Origin: Paracyclopina nana | Taxonomy: Eukaryota; Arthropoda; Copepoda; Cyclopoida; Cyclopettidae | Direction of reading: 5' to 3' | NCBI GenBank assembly: GCA_019096065.1 | Contig: JAGUCH010000009.1 | Location: forward strand, 5,156,001 to 5,220,000 | DNA: 64,000 bases | Made by a program: the position numbers and the translations under genes | Shown here: in pieces, positions 31,785 to 44,570 of the stretch | Numbering within the stretch: position 1 is the stretch's first letter | Layout of the letters: every line of letters starts with the position of its first letter | Notes under the pieces: generated by a model | What the model saw: only the letters and a program-made list of their open reading frames with translations | What the model was told of the DNA's origin: nothing | Database searches by the model: none

Positions 31785-32966
31785 AAATGGGCACATATTT
31801 TCTCATTTTTGGCTGGTGGGGCTCAACTAACTTGCTGAGCTATATAGCATGAGTAGTAAGTTGGATCCTTTCTGTGTTTGGCTTATGTTCACCTCATTGG
31901 ACTCCTAGATGTCAGCCCCAGAAGGAAGTGATAACTTGCTATGAATCACCATGCTAATAATAATAATGATGCAATGGAACAACTCCTTCCTCTGAGAAGA
32001 GGGCCATTTTGTGCAGCAGCAGTTTAAAATATATATTTCTTTGCTCCCCTCTCCTATTATTGCCCTGTCCTAACCAGGAATGGCCGACAATACTAATATT
32101 GGAGTTATTATGAGCCTCCTAAATGAATCTATTGCTCCATAAATTGAAGGATATGAGGGCCACAAGTGCAACCGTTCCCATTGGCTGGTTTGAAAAAGAT
32201 TGGCCAATTATGAAGCTAGATTTTTCCCGCGCTAAAGTTAGCCCAATGCTAGAGTTCTAACAACGAAGAGAAAGGCCTACACTCTCAGAATGAAGAATTA
32301 GAAAGTCATGTGTCTGAGAGCTCCTTTTAAAATCTTGAGAGATCAATGCTAAAAGAAATTAGTAACCTTTCTCTGAAGCTGTAGCTCTTTGTGAGCATGA
32401 GACCTCCAATGGGTGGTGAGCAAGCTGTTACGTAAAAGCAAAGTTGGGATTATTGCAGTTGTTGGATGGATTGCTGGTGATAATAATGCAGAAAGCAGAT
32501 GTTATACTGTATATCATAATGCATTTCCACACATCATTCTTCCACTTTATTTGTAATACAATACTTATAGCATGGATGTCCAAGAAAAGTTTTTCCTTTG
32601 ACTAACCGTGACACATTTTTGATTTGATGGCTGCAGGTATTAACTTTTATTAGTTGCTCTAAATTTTTTATGGCTACTTCTTCTGCATATTTTATTTGAC
32701 AAGTTTTTCTTTTAAGTAGAGTCTCACATGATTTCAGAGTCAGTGCCTTTCCTGGTCATCATTGAGAAAACAAATCATTTGTTTTGATATTTTGTCATTA
32801 AAGCGATGCATCTTAATAGCTGTAGCTTTATTTTAATATGGTAAAGTTTCTTTTTTGTGTGTTTTGTTAACCTGACAGTGTGAACTTCTCCATAGGCTTA
32901 AAAGTTGTGCTTCCCATCTTTATGGTAAGCATACTTAGTTTGTTTTCCAAGCTTTTTTAGCATTCT
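31785..32966. other. Intergenic, probable 5' exons of the next gene
   Basis: About 1.1 kb. The next gene lacks a resolved start, and its signal-peptide exon probably lies near 32830-32925. One candidate segment between an ATAG acceptor and the ATG|GTAAGC at about 32896-32923 fits in phase, but I could not complete it to an initiating ATG. Confidence 0.35.
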
Positions 32967-32983
32967 ATGCATTTTGTTGCAGA

Positions 32984-35900
32984 TGAAGGTGTTGGAAAAA
33001 GGAATGATGACAATGGAAGGCATTTTTATGATCCATACACTGGTCATGACATTCTCAATTACCATTATGGACTATTTCAACAACCAAATTTGCAGCTAGA
33101 TGAACTGAAGTCTGACAAATATGAAATCAATCACATCTCACCTCAGTACAAAGATCTTGAGCAATTTCACTATCCCATGAATTTTGCAAAAAATCAAGGT
33201 TTAAGTAGCAGCCATTCTCTTGGAGTGAACCATGATCAATTTGGCAACTTGTACAAACAACAATTTGACCAGAACTTAGCCAACCATAACCTTGAGAATT
33301 TAAACATGCCAGAACTTAGTTCAGGTCTCAACAAAATGCCACTTTATGGTCATTCTGGGAATAGCTTTCAAAATCATGGTTCAGATAAATATGCATGGCC
33401 AATTGGAAGCCAAAGTTACCCTTTAAATAACCAGCAAGGCAATTTAGCAAAAATGCCTCAGTCTCCTTGGAATTTGAATAAACTGCCATTGAATTTCCAA
33501 CCAGCCACTCAAATGAGTGGTGCGCATCAAGATGGTAAGTCAATGGTCTCATGGGAAGAGCTAGAGTTGACTTTCTTTTTAAAGGAACTGTTGGATATGA
33601 AAATGTGCACCAAAAGCCTGGAAACTATTTGCAGGAGTGGAGTATTAATTACAATGTGGATCCAAACCAATACCAAGGCAATATGGTTGATGGAAGAAAA
33701 CCAATTGTCAACATTCAGTCAACAAATGGTTTAACAGGAATCAATGTAGATTACAATTCTATGAAAAAACAGCAAGGTGGTACATCCACGATCACCACAA
33801 GAAATGAAAGCTTAAATAACCAATGGTGGTTAAATGGTTACAATAATCAAAATATTCTTGGGCATGAAAGTGATCCCAATTTGTATTGGGGAGGAAAAGG
33901 CTCATTTCATGGAGCAAATCTTGACCAGAAAGCAAACATTCCTGATTTTCAAAATCTCAATGTGGGTGACTACTTCAGAGAAAAGTCAACAGCTAGTCCT
34001 TTCATTGGGCTACTTTCACCTCAAAGCTATCAAAAGCCTTCTAGTGGTACTTATGGGCTAACTCAGCCGCAAACTGGAAACTCTCCAAACTATTTCAACA
34101 AATTCAATGGCTGGGAGGGTCAAGATATGATTGCCCCTAGTTATGAGATGATTAACAAAATCAAAGCTTACACTCAAAGTCCATCTATGAAAGACACTAC
34201 CAAAACCAGTAGAGGAGCACCTTTGTCAGGGTCAAACATTCCCACAAGAAGGCCACAAGCTGTAACCAATAACTATTTGACCACAATAGCCCCTATCAAA
34301 ACAACCCCAAAAAGTAGTGGGCTAGATGCTTTCAAAGAATTAGGACTAACTAGCTATGATATTCCAAACAAAAGTAATCCAAGCTGGGCAGGGCTTAATC
34401 AAGCCACAACGAAGCCATCAACACTTTCACCACCCACCTCCAGCAAAAGCAAAGCTCCAGGTGGTGCAAACTTAATTTCAACCATTAGACCTGACTTTCC
34501 AGATTTTGAAGATGATTTTGCATGGGAAAACTACTGGAATTCGGCAAACAGAATACCAACTAAGCCACCTAGCTACAGCAGCTTTGGAAATCAAAATAGC
34601 CATCATCTGCCAATAGATATTCTATTTCATGGAAGCTCAGGCTCCAACTATGGCAATGGGAACTCAATGAAAGGTACTGACCAGATGCCCCATTTTTGAC
34701 CTTCTTAGAAAAATTAGCTTTTTGTAGGTGGAAATGGTGGATATGACAATATTCACGATTTCGAGAATTTAGTCACTCCTTCATTGAATATTCCAACCGC
34801 AAATGATTTCCCCAAGAGTGCAGGAGTCACTTATTTGCCTCATGGTGACAACAAATACAGTTCCAACTTAGAGATATCCCATTACTTACCACACAAAATC
34901 AAAGAAACAGTTAATAATTTGCCCAATTACCTTCAACAGGGAAGTGGAGGGTATCAAGGTACTTGCCTTTGAGAGCAAAGATTTTATTGACACACTGATG
35001 TATTCTAAATCATTAGATGGTGGCATTTTGTTAGCTAAACCAAACCATTACTATTCCCCTCAACAAGTCACCAATGGTTTGAATACTGACGCTTACAATG
35101 GTGGTTCTCCAAATGGTTATCAAGCTAAGGGTGGTAGGCCTAATGTTGGCCAACCTAATATTGGTCAATTTAATGTGGGTCAAAGCAATGGGGGTCTAAT
35201 CAATAGTGGTCAAATCAATAGTGGTCAAATCCATAGTGGTCAAATGGATGGTGGTCAGTCCTATGGTACTCCACCCTTTAGTGGCCTTCCTCATGGAGGT
35301 CAACCAAATGCTGATCAACTCATTGGTGCCAATACTTATATTGATCAACCTTATGTTGGTAAACATAGCGGTGGTCACATTCCTGGTGACGATCATCTTG
35401 ACAGTGGTGGTCACCTTGACAGTGGTCACCATGACAGTGGTCACCATGACAGTGGTCACCTTGACAGTGGTCACCTTGACAGTGGTCACCTTGACAGTGG
35501 TCACCTTGACAGTGGTCACTTTAATGGTGGTTATGGTGGTCACCTTAATGGAGGTCACTTTAATGGTGGTCACATCAACGATGATCACCTTGATGGTGGT
35601 CATCTTGATGGTGGTCATATTGATGTTGGTCATCAGGACGGTGGTCATCTTGGTGTTGGTCATCAGGACGGTGGTCATCTCAACGGTGCTCCTGAACCAG
35701 CTAGAGGAACGCCTGTCTACACAATATATTCTCCTCAGACGGTTTTGCCTCAAGAAATTACTTATTTACCTCATGCAAATAGCCATGATCAGCCTGTTCA
35801 TGACATTTATTCACCTCATACAATGTTCCCCCAACAAATTACATATTTGCCACATCAAAATGGCAACACTAATTCTATTGGCTCAGTAGTCTCCCATCAA

Positions 35901-36962
35901 GACGGAGGTCAAAAAGATGGCTCTCTTGAAGGAGTTCAAATTTTCTCACCTCACACAGCTTTCCCCCAAGAAATCACTTATTTGCCACATGAAATGAGCA
36001 ACACTAGCCCTTATTCAAATGGGGCCACAATCAACCATCAAGAAGAAATGGGCAATATTCAAGGAGGCCATGATGTTTATTCACCTCATACAGCTTTTCC
36101 TCAGCAGATCACTTATTTGCCCCATCAAAATAGCAACTCTGTTCCTTTTTCAAATGGAGCCACAATTCCACATGATGTCAACAGACCAGGCATTTCTTCA
36201 CCTCAATCTGCTTTCCCTGATCAGATCACAACTATCCCACATAAAAATGACGATTCCAACAAGGCTACAGTTCCACTTGGAGTGGTTAATTTCCGTCCAA
36301 GTCTGTTTTTAAGTTAAGATTCAGTGCATTACTGTATTCAGGATTTTTTATGCTTTAGGTACTTCTTTGCCCACGTCAGTTGAGCAAGATCCATTTAAAA
36401 GTCCCACTTGGTCTAGCCAAATCACACCAGCAAGTGTGACAAAGCCTGAAGCTAGTGTGCCCACAAGTCCTGATGATTTTGAGCTCCTGCTACCAAACAC
36501 TTTTGATTATGGATTCATGGGGCAGCAAGAGCCAAATGGGGCTGATTCTCTGAGTAGTAAATCAACAACAAAGAGCAGTTTGTTTTGGACACAAAGCTCT
36601 GTTGTTGGCCTGGGTAATCCGAATCAATTGCCTTCATATGAATATGGTAATCCAACCCCCTCCTATTTGGATATCTGGTCCTATCTCAAAAGGGATGGCG
36701 CAGCTTCAGAAAAATTGAATCATAGACCATCAAAAGCAGATGTTGCCCCATATGATGACAATGTAAATTATCCAGGGCATGAGCAAAAGCTGCTGCTGCT
36801 GTCTGACAGCATTGAGTCTCTGATCAGTCAAAGTAATACCTTTTACATTATAATTATTTAGCGGGTATAATTATTACTTTTGTAGGCTTCTTCAAGAAAG
36901 TGGCCGATACATTGTACAAATGTGTCACCAAGGCCATTTTGATGGCCATCATGGAGCCATGA
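32984..36962 (+). CDS. Large extracellular low-complexity repeat protein (5' end unresolved)
   Basis: Exons read: 32984-33534, about 33584-34673, 34729-34961, 35019 to about 36300, 36360 to about 36832, and 36886-36962, mostly joined in phase 1. The donor near 36300 is uncertain. The product exceeds 1200 residues and is Asn/Gln/Gly/Ser/Tyr-rich early on. It then has a GQPN/GQIN array and a long DSGHL / GGHLDGG array (about 35390-35690), followed by five spaced copies of a YSPHTAFPQEITYLPH motif. It ends with a more hydrophobic, Cys-containing tail (FFKKVADTLYKCVTKAILMA). No enzyme domain is seen. Composition resembles cuticle, silk or adhesive matrix proteins, but no family is recognised. AATAAA follows near 36987. 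Confidence 0.65.
35395..35695 (+). repeat. 15-bp coding minisatellite
   Basis: GACAGTGGTCACCTT and close variants repeat in frame, giving DSGHL/DSGHH units. They grade into GATGGTGGTCATCTT variants (DGGHL). The bias of the repeats also keeps the opposite strand and a second forward frame open, which explains the long overlapping frames there. Confidence 0.85.
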
Positions 36963-37751
36963 GGCGAAATGACGTCGGTTTTCCGGCAATAAATACCATA
37001 TTTAAACCATTTAGCTTCCAAGTGCTTGCTCTACACATTTTGGTAAAGGGAAAGTTTGTCACAACATGTGCGTTGTTATCATGTTGCTGTTTTCGGAGGA
37101 AAGTTTTTCGGCTCCTTGTTGGCCAATCTTTATTTTCATACCCCTCCAAAAAATCCTTGAATTTCAATGTTCAGAAATTCACTCCTACTTTGAAAGCTTC
37201 TTCAAGTTGGACGTCTTAGATCTGGACCATAAAATAAAAGAGCTTGCTTTGGGCTTTTTCCCCTCCCCTAGCAGAGCAGCTATTGTGCTTGGTTGCTCAG
37301 TAAGTAGTGGTGGCTGTTTGTTTTAGTGGCCGCAAAAGAGAGCAGTTATTCGCACCTGGCTCTCTAGTATGGCAGTTATTGTGTGTTGGCTGGCGGCGCT
37401 ACAGCGAGGCAAGAGCCGCGAGTATAATCGAGCCACGCTCCTCCCTTTCTCCGACGGCCGGAGTTCCGCCCAATAAAAGGAAAGTCGCAGTTAGCGTCCC
37501 AAAAATGGATGAGGTGACGATTTGAATGAGGCCACAAAATAACCCATCTCTTCAGTTATGGTTTCATTGCCAACCCAGAAGGACCTGACTGGCGCCAGCT
37601 CTCCTCCCACGGATTGCCATCTTGCCAACAATCTAGTATTTCAAAAGTGAGCTCCAACAGGAAAAGAACCGCACTTAGGAATTTTGATTATTTGAATTTC
37701 GACAAAGAGAGAGCCCACTTTGAAATACTAAATTGGCTTTTTGAAAAGGTC
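36963..37751 (+). promoter_or_regulatory. Intergenic and 5' leader region of the DBX gene
   Basis: AATAAA near 36987 likely ends the upstream gene. A GC-richer part at about 37380-37480 and the frame open before the first ATG suggest the DBX promoter and leader lie here. No TATA box was found. Confidence 0.35.
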
Positions 37752-40700
37752 ATGTTTCCCATATACCAGTCTTTGTACAAGCATTTTCCACCGTTGTTCC
37801 CACATCATCATCACGCTTTTGGCAAAATGAACCCCGCAGACTCCGCATCTCAGCACTCGGATCCGCACCAAAATGCCTCGAATGCGGAATCGGGCCTTTA
37901 TGCTGCGGCCGCCGCTGCAGCCGCAGCCGCAGCCGCAATTGAGGCCCATTCAGTGAAGTTAGAAAGAAGTGAAAGCAATTCGCCACCTTCAGCAAGTCCG
38001 ACTCCCATTTTGACTTCGACGGCCGCCACTTTCGAGGCTGCTAACAGTATGATGTGCAAGCCCAGTAAGCCCTTCTTAAAGTTCAGCGTCAACGCAATCT
38101 TGGCCCAAAACAAGGCCAAAAGTGAAATATCCACCGATGATGATGAGGCCGAAGCTGTGAATAAGTCGTCAGAAGGTAATCCCATGGGAAAAAGTGAAAG
38201 CAGCCTAATAACGACTTTTGAACGCGTTTCAGAGTCTAGTCCATTTGTCAGCTCGAGTCCCAACAATTCGGCCACGCCCCTCTCTCCGGGGGGAGGCGTG
38301 TCTAAACCAGTGCCAAGGCCTCTGGGCTCCTCCCCGCTGTTTTCGGGTCCAAATTCCCCGCTGCAGACCTTGCTTTACCGTCACCCATACCTTTCCGGTA
38401 AGTGAAAGCTCACCGCCATAAATCACAATATATGAGCAGAGTCCTAAACGGAATATTTAGCTAATAATAATTCCGTTTAAATTTGAAAAGGTTACAACCA
38501 CAAAGACTTGTACCACCTTTTTGATGCTGCAGGCAATCCCGTCACCTCTTTGAGTGGAGTTAACGGCTCCCCCAACCCGTTAACGTTACCCGGTAACGGC
38601 ACCACCGTTTTCCCCCTACCTGGCTCGTTCCCTTGGGCAGCTGGAGGCGCGCGTGGTAAATATTGCGATTTTTATTCAAGTTATATAATATATATGTTGC
38701 ATTTATTGTTTTATGCTCAGGCGGCGCTGCTGGCTTTTTTGTAGGCAAACCCCGCCGCGGCATGCTACGGCGCGCCGTATTTTCCGACTACCAACGCAAG
38801 GGGCTGGAGAAGCGTTTCCAGATACAGAAATACATCTCGAAACCTGACCGCAAGAAATTGGCAGAAAAACTTGGCCTCAAAGATTCCCAAGTAAGTTATT
38901 ACATGCGGGCTGCGTGGGACTCAATAATATCTAGCTCTGTGTGTGTGCGGAAAAGTTAATATGTGGGATATTAATTAATTTTCTAGCTCTACGTACGAAC
39001 TTTTCGTTCATCTTGATGATGAAGTCGCGGGGCTGGGCTGCTGAAAGTAGCCGAATAATCATTTTTGGGGCAATTAGTCAGCCCTCATTTTCTTCAGCTC
39101 TGAGCTTGACACATCCGAGCTGGAGGCGGGATGCAACTAATTTAATTAAGGAAAGCTTTTGTAGCATTTGTTTCTGATGGTTTTCTTTATGAATGATTTG
39201 GCTGTGATACGGCAGCAGACGACGACGATGGAGGAAATGAACCACTAAGCAGCATTGAGTAGCTCAAGTCGCCTGCATTTGAAGGCTATGATGATCAAGA
39301 CCACGACGGTTATGGCCCCTCAAGAGGAGCTAGAGAACATAAATGTATTCCCGCCAAACACAAAAATAAGCCCTAAAGATCTGCTGGCTCTCAATGATGG
39401 GAAATAAGGGGGGAAATGGCTTTTTCTCAAAACGGCCGCTAGGTGGCGCTAGTGCTGTCACGCTCTACAGCGCTACCACAGCTCTCTGATCTAAGGCATC
39501 AAAAATAGGCTCAAAGTGCCGGTTTTGTAATGTCTCATAGAGGGTCTTTAGCCAATTCTTCCCTATTCTATACAGCCATATACGCTAGCTGTGTATATGA
39601 TAAAGAAAGTGGATGGTGTATTACACTCACATCAACCTCAATATCAGGCTCTTATTCACGCGGTGGCTGCTCTCACGGCAATTGCTGTCATTCGCAGCTC
39701 TCCACGCTGAGACATCATTCGATCATCGGGGAAGAAGTGATTCAAGGTTGGTGGAAAGCTCAATATTTCCACCTTATTTTGCCATTTGAATTGCCGAAAT
39801 GGAAATCGGGCATCTGTTGCAAATGGCAGGAGCCAAAACAATTGGAAACATTTCAAATATTGCTGCTGGCTCCTTATTCTCAAAACCTTTGATGCCATTT
39901 TAAGCAAATGTCTATTGCACTGCTGATTTTCTTTTGTGTTTGCTGTTGTTGACCCTTAGATCTCATGACAGCAGTTCAAAGGCAATCTGCAGAGGACATT
40001 TCTGAGCTTTGAAAAAAAAACACGATTGAGCAGAGTAGCATGCATTTCTCCTTTTTTTCGGCAAAAAGCCTTCTTCATTCAACCCTTGATTGCAAAGGCT
40101 CGTTAATGTGGCCAAAATAACAGCACGTGAGGACGCTTTATGGACTCGATTCATAAAGTGGACAATATGGGGGAATTTATCGAGTTATCTGTCATCAAAG
40201 ACCGTCTTATCACCATCATGATATTCTGCACAGTTATATTGTAGCCGAGATTTGAGATCGAGCTGGGAGAGCAGCTCGGTGGTGCCAATAAATTCAGACG
40301 TCACATGCAGATGGTGCCAATGCTTTCCAACTTTAGCTGGAAAAAGCTCCTTTCCTCCTTAATCGCCCAAACTAGCAGCAACAACAAACTTAGTCATCAT
40401 CATCATGATCCTGTAACAATCCAATTTCATGAGATATCACTTACAGAGATGATGATGATGATGATGACGACGACCAAAAAAGGCTCTTCGCTTTGAGGGT
40501 GGTCTTCTCCCAAAGCTTTGTAGCATTGAGAGCAATTGAGCGGAAAACCTGCGCATGACAAAAAAAGGAGTTGACATGTGAATCAATTATTTGCGCTCTG
40601 GATTAATAACATTCTTGCTCCTTTTCAAAAGGAAACCACACACATTTTGATCGATTTTGTGGGGTCAATCTGGAATTATTTTTTCACTTCTATTTTGAGA

Positions 40701-41905
40701 GAGGCAAAGGCTATCAAACCTGCGTAGTCATAAGTCAGGCATTTGAGTATGCTCTATTACCTTTGCTGAAAGGGATGAATAAAACTTCCATTTGTTTTCA
40801 AATTCAAATTGTGCAGCAGCAGCAACAGCAGCAGTTGCTAATAGATGTTGTCATTGCTCATCTGCTGCTCTGTGTGTATTGTTGTTATACTTTGTAGTGA
40901 GCTGGTCGAGGTCAGAATTCCTCTCGTTGTTGACCTACCACTTCTCATGTGTATAGAAAAATGAACCCTTGTTGACACAATATCCGGGGCTATTAACGGT
41001 TGACAAATGAATCAGTTGCAAGTGAACAAGTAACTAAAGATTCAAGAGTCAACATCTTTTGCAAACAGAAAACATGCATGTTGCCAAATAATTTCCCCAT
41101 TTTTTTTCAACCCGGGAGAAAGCCATCATTTGTTATATAGTAGAAAAAGGCTGCTGACATATTTTTTAGCCTTCATCATCCATCTCCATTTCGCGCTATT
41201 GAAGTCACAAACATAATTGAGCAGGTGTGAATTTCTTTAAATGCCACAAAATCAAATGGGCGTGAAGCATCCCGCCATCATCAACATGAGATGGATCACG
41301 AATTAGGAATGTGAATTGAAGTTCCATTATATATGGGGAAAAAATCTATATAGGAAATTATCAGCACCCCAAGCACGCCGAGGCGATCCATCAAAAATGT
41401 GATTTCAATCTGTCCTCATCAGTTTTGTTACATGGTACTACATATGGAACACAAGTGAGCTTGCCATGGGGGGGACACATGAACGATGACATTGTACCAT
41501 TACTGTGTGTAATTTCTCTGCATTTTGCTGCTGTTGCAGGTGAAAATCTGGTTCCAAAACAGACGCATGAAATGGCGCAACTCCAAGGAAAGAGAATTGA
41601 TTGCTCAGGGTGGATGTCGAGAGCAAACTTTGCCAACCAAGCACAATCCAAACCCAGATTTGTCTGATCCCCTACCGCCAAAGGCCGGATTAGCTGGCAA
41701 GCCGCAAACGCATCTTGAGGCCATGGCCAAGACCAGAATGGCCTTTAATGAGGCTCTGTGGACCCTTCCGCCCCCTCTGCAGTCAATGACTTCCAATAAC
41801 GTTCGAGCCGCTGAAGAAGAAGAAGAAGATCTCGAGGAGAACTCGAGTGACATCAATGAAGACGAGGAGGATCTGGACGACGAGGAGGAGATCAGCGTCA
41901 CATAA
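37752..41905 (+). CDS. DBX: DBX-type homeobox transcription factor
   Basis: Four exons: 37752-38397, 38491-38655, 38745-38890 and 41540-41905. They give 440 residues. The N-terminus MFPIYQSLYKHFPPLFPHHH is followed by a poly-Ala run. An eh1-type Groucho-binding motif (FLKFSVNAIL) is a DBX hallmark. The homeodomain starts RRGMLRRAVFSDYQRKGLEK and includes KYISKPDRKKLAEKLGLKDS and KIWFQNRRMKWRNSKERE. The block GGCREQTLPTKHNPNPDLSD after the homeodomain is conserved in DBX. The C-terminus is strongly acidic. DBX proteins are repressors that pattern interneurons in the nerve cord. The start is the first in-frame ATG. The symbol denotes the family; orthology within it was not tested. Confidence 0.95.
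38891..41539 (+). other. 2.65-kb intron splitting the DBX homeodomain
   Basis: Most introns in this window are 50-100 bp. This one interrupts the homeodomain just before the recognition helix (Gln|Val, codons intact). It holds simple repeats: a GAT run at 40449-40471 and a CAG/CAA run near 40815-40835. Retention of a long intron at a developmental regulator suggests enhancers, which is inference. Confidence 0.6.
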
Positions 41906-44570
41906 TAATAACCGAGCAATAATAATTACAATTACCATGCTACTATACCAATTTTAAGTAACTTCTTTTGTTGTTGAACCACACATATGCTTAATTATGC
42001 TAAATAAATGAAGGTCACACACGAAGACATGAAATGTGGATCATGGAGCTTTTTAGGTGGAAACAGAATAAAATGGCTGCGTGCATCGTATATGTGACAA
42101 AAGGGGACTTTAATGCACAATGGAAGCACATGTGTGACACAAAATGGCTGCGATGACAATGGAATTAGTACTAAATACAATACACGACCACTTTTTTGCG
42201 AAATAGAGACGCAATAGCTATTTCCATGCGTGGCGCCCCAACTGCTGAAAATCCATGCCATTCTTGCTTGCTTCATTGGTGGGAAAATTGTTTGATTTCT
42301 TCATAGCTTTTATGCCTTGAGCCAAAGTGAGAAGAAATGCACATCTGTGGCTCTCAGAGGCCATTTTTACCAGCCGAAATTGAGATCAGCTCAAAAAACT
42401 GAATTGTAGACCAGGGAAGTCACTCTGCTAGCGCAGATAAAAGAATGGGGTTGGAATGTTATGGCTTTGATGTTTAACCATAATCCCAACGAGAATGTTC
42501 AGAAGCAAGCGATTTTTTAACACATGGACATCCCCATTGAGGGTTATCAAAACATTACTGTATTCAACGAATAAACCGCCGCATTTACAGTAGTACAACT
42601 TTTTTTTCTAAACGATCCAGCACTAGTAATCTGCAAGGCTAACTGTCCTGGTTAACCGCAAATACGATGATGAAATCCATAAAATTTTTCATAGCATTGA
42701 TTTTTTCCAACATGCGCAGCATATCTTTTTTAGAGGCTGAAAAAACAAAACGCTAGCATGGAAAATGCACTTGCTCAAACAGGGATGAGACAGACGCGAA
42801 ACGAATGGGTTAGACAGTGATCCAAATAAACCGATTCGACTCGTGTATTCTGCTAACTTTTGTTATATTCAATCTATTATCGTAAACGGGATCAGCTTCT
42901 ACTTTCAGTGGCTGCATATATTAAAAAACAAAATCCTCGCGAGGTGGCGCTTTTCAAAGTCGCGCCGCCGATCCGGCCAACGGCCGTGCAGCCAGCAAGC
43001 AAGCAATGCAGCCACCTAGCGGACTAAAAAAGCAAGCAATTCCAATAGAGAGCAGATGACTTTGGCGGGAGAGTTGAAAATAGGCTGAAATCGATTATAC
43101 GTAGGTGTCACAAATTGTTTCACCCCTGGGCGTGGCATCTTTGATAAATAGGGTAAAGTAGGCGGGTCCCAGCCTTTTATAGTTCACAGTGTAGTATGTC
43201 ACAGCAGCCATTTTTTACCGCCTATACTATAACGGCTGCTGCTTCGGGATGATGCTTGCTATCATATAATCTTCTATTAAGCGTGTAATGAATGAAATGG
43301 AATGAAAACACGCGCGTCCGAATACAATAAAAATGATAATGGATTATCAGCATTAATATGGAGTCCGCAGCCATGACTAATTACGTCACAATGCTAACAA
43401 ACGTCGTTTATGCTGGTCAGTTTAAAGCTGCTGATGATGCCATAATTCCTAATTGACATGGGAATGTAATCATTTTTGCAAAAGCTCGGTGTCGTCACCT
43501 TTGCGGCGATTGCAGTATTAGGATGGATGGGAGCTAATTTACATGAAATTGACTTTTTAATTCAGAAGGAGTTGGGTGCTGCACCCATCTAATTGTCATA
43601 TTTGGCATATCATTCCTAGAATTGTCCTATGCAAAGTCCCTTCACTGCCAGATGGGACAATTTCATTTGCCTTTCGACGACGAAGAAGAATGATTCACCC
43701 TTTTCAGCCTGATTTTTCGTCTTTGTTTCTTGAAAAAAATTGAGCTTGCGAAAAAAGCAGTAAATTCAAGTGCTTTCACCGGCTTAATGAGGCTTGATCA
43801 ATTCAACCATCATCCATCAAAATGTTAAGTGACTCGTTAAGCATTTTGTTCCACAGTGAGGTTTTCAATAAGGGCTTAATGAGTTTTTCATGGGCAAACT
43901 TTGAGCTGCTTTCTAGCAACAAAAGGAAATCTGCTGCTGCTGCTGCTGTAAGGAGAAAAATGAATCCGAGCTGTTGGCGACAGCTTCTATTTTCTGCTCC
44001 ACAGATCTCCAATGTAGCTTGAACTTTATATATTATTATTGTATACTATTGCAACCTAGCATACAGTAGTGATCAACGAGGCGCGAATTAATCGGGCCGC
44101 TTTCGAGATTAATGATGTTTTCCTTCAAGGCTTCAATAAAAGAGGTTAGAATAATGCCATGGGAACATGAATACGGCCACGTCAAGCCATGCTCCATTTA
44201 GACCAGCCTGCATACAAAAAAAGCAGCTCGGGAAAAAAGAGCTTATTTCCTCTACACGCCACGAGGTTGCGTTGAAAAATAGGGATTCCTTGCGAAAATC
44301 CCACCTTGACCTACTTACAGGAAAATCCCATCAATCTAGCAATGCTTTGATTAAATTTCCCATTGTTTATTCTCATCATAAAATGATTCACTGAAGCTAG
44401 AGACAAAATAGTAGTGGTATCACACATAACATCATCATTCAGTCAAGCAATATAATACAAACTGTTTTTAGGACTAGCATGCAATTGTTAGTAGCAGGAC
44501 AATCAAGGGATTCACATATTGCTTGCTTCGAAAATAAGGGTGATTTTAAATAGTTGGCCTTGGCGAATGC
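41906..44570. other. Long intergenic region downstream of DBX
   Basis: No coding exon was found in 2.7 kb. A GC-rich patch lies at about 42940-43030. An 8-bp inverted repeat (CAGCAGCC at 43202-43209, GGCTGCTG at 43234-43241) follows a TTTTATAG near 43175. These could be regulatory for DBX or ATAT1 but are unproven. Confidence 0.3.

Noticed and set aside
35196-35889. Long overlapping frames on both strands in the repeat gene
   Set aside because: They are by-products of the 15-bp in-frame minisatellite. They have monotonous VTLTV-type composition and do not continue across exons.
37614-37751. N-terminal extension of DBX
   Set aside because: The open frame upstream of 37752 has no ATG, and the family's MFP-type start fits 37752.
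40449-40835. GAT and CAG runs in the DBX intron as a functional repeat locus
   Set aside because: Short imperfect microsatellites, common in such introns.
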